DNA of 64,000 bases from positions 1 to 64,000 of the forward strand of contig JAKUCV010001967.1 in NCBI GenBank assembly GCA_028386065.3, written 5' to 3'. The DNA comes from Turnera subulata (lineage: Eukaryota; Streptophyta; Magnoliopsida; Malpighiales; Passifloraceae). The notes beneath the pieces are model-generated. The model saw nothing but the letters and a program-made list of their open reading frames with translations. It had not been told where the DNA came from and searched no databases. This document shows, in pieces, positions 61,028-64,000 of the stretch (its first letter is position 1; each line of letters starts with the position of its first letter). The translations under genes and the position numbers were made by a program.

Positions 61028-63174
61028 ACCCTTCTCTTTCTTTCACTTCTTTTCCTTTTCCCTGGTAATTGCTTTGATGGTTTAGAAAAGGGAAGTGTCA
61101 GCAGGAGGATGATGTTGATGTTTATGGGTGAGATATTGAAGATGGGTGTTGGTCAACATGCATGGATATATGTTGTGATCAATTTTTCTTTTTTTTTTTT
61201 TTATAAGGTTTAGAAGAATATACAGAGATGGAGGAAAAAGAAGGGGAGGAAGAGGAGGTGGTCAAAGAGGTTGAGTGTTGTTTTGTATTTAAGGGAAGGA
61301 TTCAAAGCAGAATCAAAAGGGATTGCTCTTGCCTCTTGGGGTTGGGGGGTAAGAAGAAGAAAATTATGTTCGGTGGAATCGGGCAAAAATAGAAAACAAA
61401 ATGAGATGGTCAAAGTCTTTGTGCTGCCAAAATATTGCATAATAATAATACTGCAAAATGCAATGCCAATGGCCAATATCTATGTAAAAAGATATATACA
61501 TCATCAAAATGGAGAGCTGCTGCCGATCTTTTGTCTGTGTCTTTTTTGGGTTATTTTTTTCTGAAACCAGATTCTAATATATGATGATGATGTCCTAATT
61601 AATAGTTCCCTAAACCAGCTTGAGACAGTTGCTTGCATCGCGCGCCACGCCAATTTGTGTGTCTTCTTTTCTTTACTTGTATGTTTCTTCATTTTCAAGT
61701 GAAACTAAACTAGCTATCTGATTAATTCTTGTCTAGTCAACATCAATATATATCCGTCGTAGAGGACCATTTAAGACCCGTTAATAACAAAGCAGGCAGT
61801 TTAGGACAGGACTTCATTCAAGTAGCCCGGTGTAAATTTTGTAGCAAAAAAGGTTGAGTTTGTTTTGGTTCTAAAAGGATGGAGGAGCTGCTAGTCTCTG
61901 ATCAATGAATATGAGATCATAATTGTTGTTGTTGATAGCTGCCTAGGAACTGGTCCTCTCCTTGCGTGTGTCACAACACCTATTAAAAATAGAGAATAAA
62001 CAGTAGTAGTAGTATTTGGTAGAAGATGCCTAGTCCATTTTTTCTATCTAAAAAAAAAAGAACTAATATATATAGACACCCGTGATTAGATAGATAATGA
62101 CTAGAATAATCAAAGATAACCGAGCCACCTGATAGAGTATTATACTAGAATGATTTTTTGGGTGAAGCTGATTGATGGATGGATACATATGCCATCAGCT
62201 GCCTACTCGTCGTTCAGGCACCCTTGTAGTTGTAGGTGAACTTCATGGGCCGAGTGCCCCAAAGCTGCTCCAATAGTGACTGGCGGATTGGGCCAACAAA
62301 TCTAACGTAAAAGCTTTTGATACTCAGGATTCAGGAATCCCCTGAATGTGATTGAGAAGGTTATTACTTATGACTTTTTTTTTTTTAATTTTTTTATAAG
62401 AAGAAAAACAAGTTATGACTTATTCCCAGTTTTGGTCTTTCTATATGCCTCCAAATTATTTTAACCAAGTCCCTACTTGAGTTGATTATGTTGATAGACA
62501 AAGAAAAAAAAAAAACAGTTGAGTTCATATTAGGTTTCTCTGTTAGTGTCTCTATTTGATTTAATGGATTAAATTTGACTAATTACGCAGAGTCCCTATA
62601 TGATCCGTACGCAGTTAGCTTTTGTGGGCCCAATTACGTTAGAAGTCAATCCAAATCTTCCTTAAAAAATCCGAAATTTTACGGATCCGAAATGGACTTT
62701 TTTTTTAATATAGAAAAAACTTGAATTGGTAAAAAAAAAAAAACGCTGAGATAATTTATTGTGTTTTATATGCTAATGGACTAGGTAACAGCTTATCCGC
62801 AAAAAATAGTACCAACTGATTATGATGGTAGCCCTTGAAATTTGGCAAAGGAAACCCAATGGTGCTTTTGGGCTGTAGGAACGGAACTCTTGGACTTGGA
62901 TTGGGCCTATCTATAACGTTGACGTTACTGTGAAGTGTGACCCCGGCCGTTGGATTGCACTACCTCTTTGGAGCATAAAAAAAAATATGCACAAATTTTA
63001 GCAGATTAAATTTGGAGCACAGATCAATGCTATACTAATCAGATGGATGTTTTGCTTAGCTTGCATTACATATGAAGAGATGTGAACTTAATTATACAGA
63101 AGAAGTAGAGCTAATTAACTAGAATGAAATGAATGCAACATTTTAGTTTATTCAATCCATGGAGGGGTAGCTAG
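61028..63174. other. Intergenic region between MACPF and AMT2-type genes
   Basis: The left part is the MACPF promoter and leader, with a T-run near 61190-61202. The rest is AT-rich with T/A-runs near 62375, 62505 and 62735. A short direct repeat TTATGACTT (62368-62376 and 62413-62421) flanks a T-rich insert that may be a minus-oriented A-tail. No gene or RNA is supported. Confidence 0.55.
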
Positions 63175-63701
63175 CTAGACCACTTGAGTAGCACCAGTTG
63201 ATGTCTTAGGATGCAAGGTATCATCCTCGTACAAGCCAAACCCATGCTTTGTGTAATCAAATTTCTCCCCATCACCCCACAGCGCATATGCCTCCTCTCC
63301 GTGCACCGCATCATCCCCAATCAGCAGCTCCTCCTCCGGCATCCTCAGCGGGATCACACGGTCTATCACCACGCAGATGATGGATGTGACCACCACGTTC
63401 CATCCGATGATGAACCCAGCCCCCACCAGTTGCTTGAGGAACTGGACGCCGCCAGAACCGCCGTAGACGGCACCCCTTGAGTTGGTGACGGGGAGGAAGA
63501 GGGCGCATAGCTCGGGTTCGGCAAAGAGGCCGGTTAATGTGCCGCCGAGGAGGCCGGCCACGGCGTGGGTGTGGAAGACTCCTAGTGTGTCGTCAATCTT
63601 TTGGAGGAGCGTCCACCTCTTGTGCACAATCATCATTGTGAACCATGGGATGCTACCGGATAGGATGCCCATCACTATAGCTGCCCATCCTTGAACAAGA
63701 C
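63175..63701 (-). CDS. AMT2-type ammonium transporter, last exon (partial)
   Basis: A single exon runs from an acceptor at 63702-63703 (GTAG, minus strand) to the stop at 63175 and encodes the C-terminal 175 residues. It has [12 protein letters not shown] with the second pore histidine of the Amt/Mep/Rh family, three hydrophobic segments and the cytosolic tail [15 protein letters not shown] typical of the AMT2 clade and absent from AMT1. The first complete codon is Leu of [14 protein letters not shown] proteins move ammonium across the plasma membrane and their C-terminal tails gate the trimer. The upstream exons lie beyond 64000. Confidence 0.92.
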
Positions 63702-64000
63702 CTACGTACGTACGTACAAAAGTATAAGTATATATATATATAAGCAGAATGTGCCACGAATCGGAATCATGCATCTAGTTGATGTTATGGTACTAGCTAT
63801 TTGGTAAATTGTAGATCTAGCTAGCTACAACCTAGTATATATATCAATCAACAGATATTGATTCAATTGGATATACACAAAAGGAATTTTGAAGGAAATA
63901 AAAAAAACAAACATAATTAGTAATTGTCCATAATTAACTGCCACTTGACAAATACTTTAAGTTTGTATTAAAAGCAAATCCTGCAGAAAAGTTGCTTCTT
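63702..64000 (-). other. Intron of the AMT2-type gene
   Basis: Nothing coding is visible from the acceptor to the window edge. A repeated ACGT/GTAC stretch sits at the acceptor, followed by a TATATA run near 63731-63740. Confidence 0.65.

Noticed and set aside
62368..62421. 9 bp direct repeat around a T-rich insert as a further retroposition scar
   Set aside because: The repeat is short and the surroundings are T-rich, so chance is likely; noted only in the intergenic entry.
1..64000. A gene cluster, operon, CRISPR array or phage-like system
   Set aside because: Genes are intron-bearing, on both strands, functionally unrelated, and no regularly spaced repeats of CRISPR type exist.

Overview
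This is a 64 kb stretch of nuclear DNA from a flowering plant, most likely a eudicot. The genes are split by GT-AG introns (with one GC-AG exception). Intergenic DNA is AT-rich with homopolymer runs, and the proteins belong to plant families: NDC1, FPP, PSI1-like, DUF630/DUF632, an AMT2-type ammonium transporter and a plant MACPF protein. I cannot name the species.

Left to right: two nearly identical copies of the 5' part of a kelch-type gene (minus) at 1-1143 and 1849-3322, separated by an AT-rich spacer with a possible Helitron end; a membrane RING-CH E3 ligase (minus, 5552-8180); a DUF630/DUF632 NRG2-like protein (plus, 10329-13222); plastid/mitochondrial NDC1 (plus, 13801-17020); fatty acid amide hydrolase (plus, 19064-24428); a short filament-like plant protein (minus, 25636-28934); ALG2 (minus, 31453-33659) divergent from the PC4-type coactivator KIWI (plus, 34081-35344); farnesylcysteine lyase (minus, 36409-38568); MTHFR (minus, 40138-44347); a PSI1-like DUF3475/DUF668 protein (minus, 46293-50368); a NIPA-type magnesium transporter (plus, 53788-56861); a MACPF protein of the CAD1/NSL1 type (minus, 58230-61027); and the last exon of an AMT2-type ammonium transporter (minus, 63175-63701, running off the window). 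Exon models were built by hand from splice sites. Every complete model keeps an open frame from ATG to stop and has roughly the length expected for its family.

These are unrelated housekeeping and signalling genes. I see no operon, no biosynthetic cluster and no multi-gene system. RING-CH and NDC1 homologues are, from memory, also neighbours in Arabidopsis, which would suggest conserved microsynteny.

The least ordinary signal is in the repeats. At least five places carry direct repeats of 10-18 bp around an insert ending in an A-run, the signature of target-primed reverse transcription. They range from a 443 bp retroposon down to inserts of 10-16 bp that are little more than a poly(A) tail. 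Several of the inserts end in similar bases just before the A-run. Two related SINE-like copies (about 130 bp, minus strand) and a MITE-like element with 13 bp perfect terminal inverted repeats are also present. Other oddities are a GC-AG intron in ALG2, a 23-nt exon in KIWI, a glycine-rich insertion in MTHFR, and a missing N-terminal MGC lipidation signal in the DUF630 protein.
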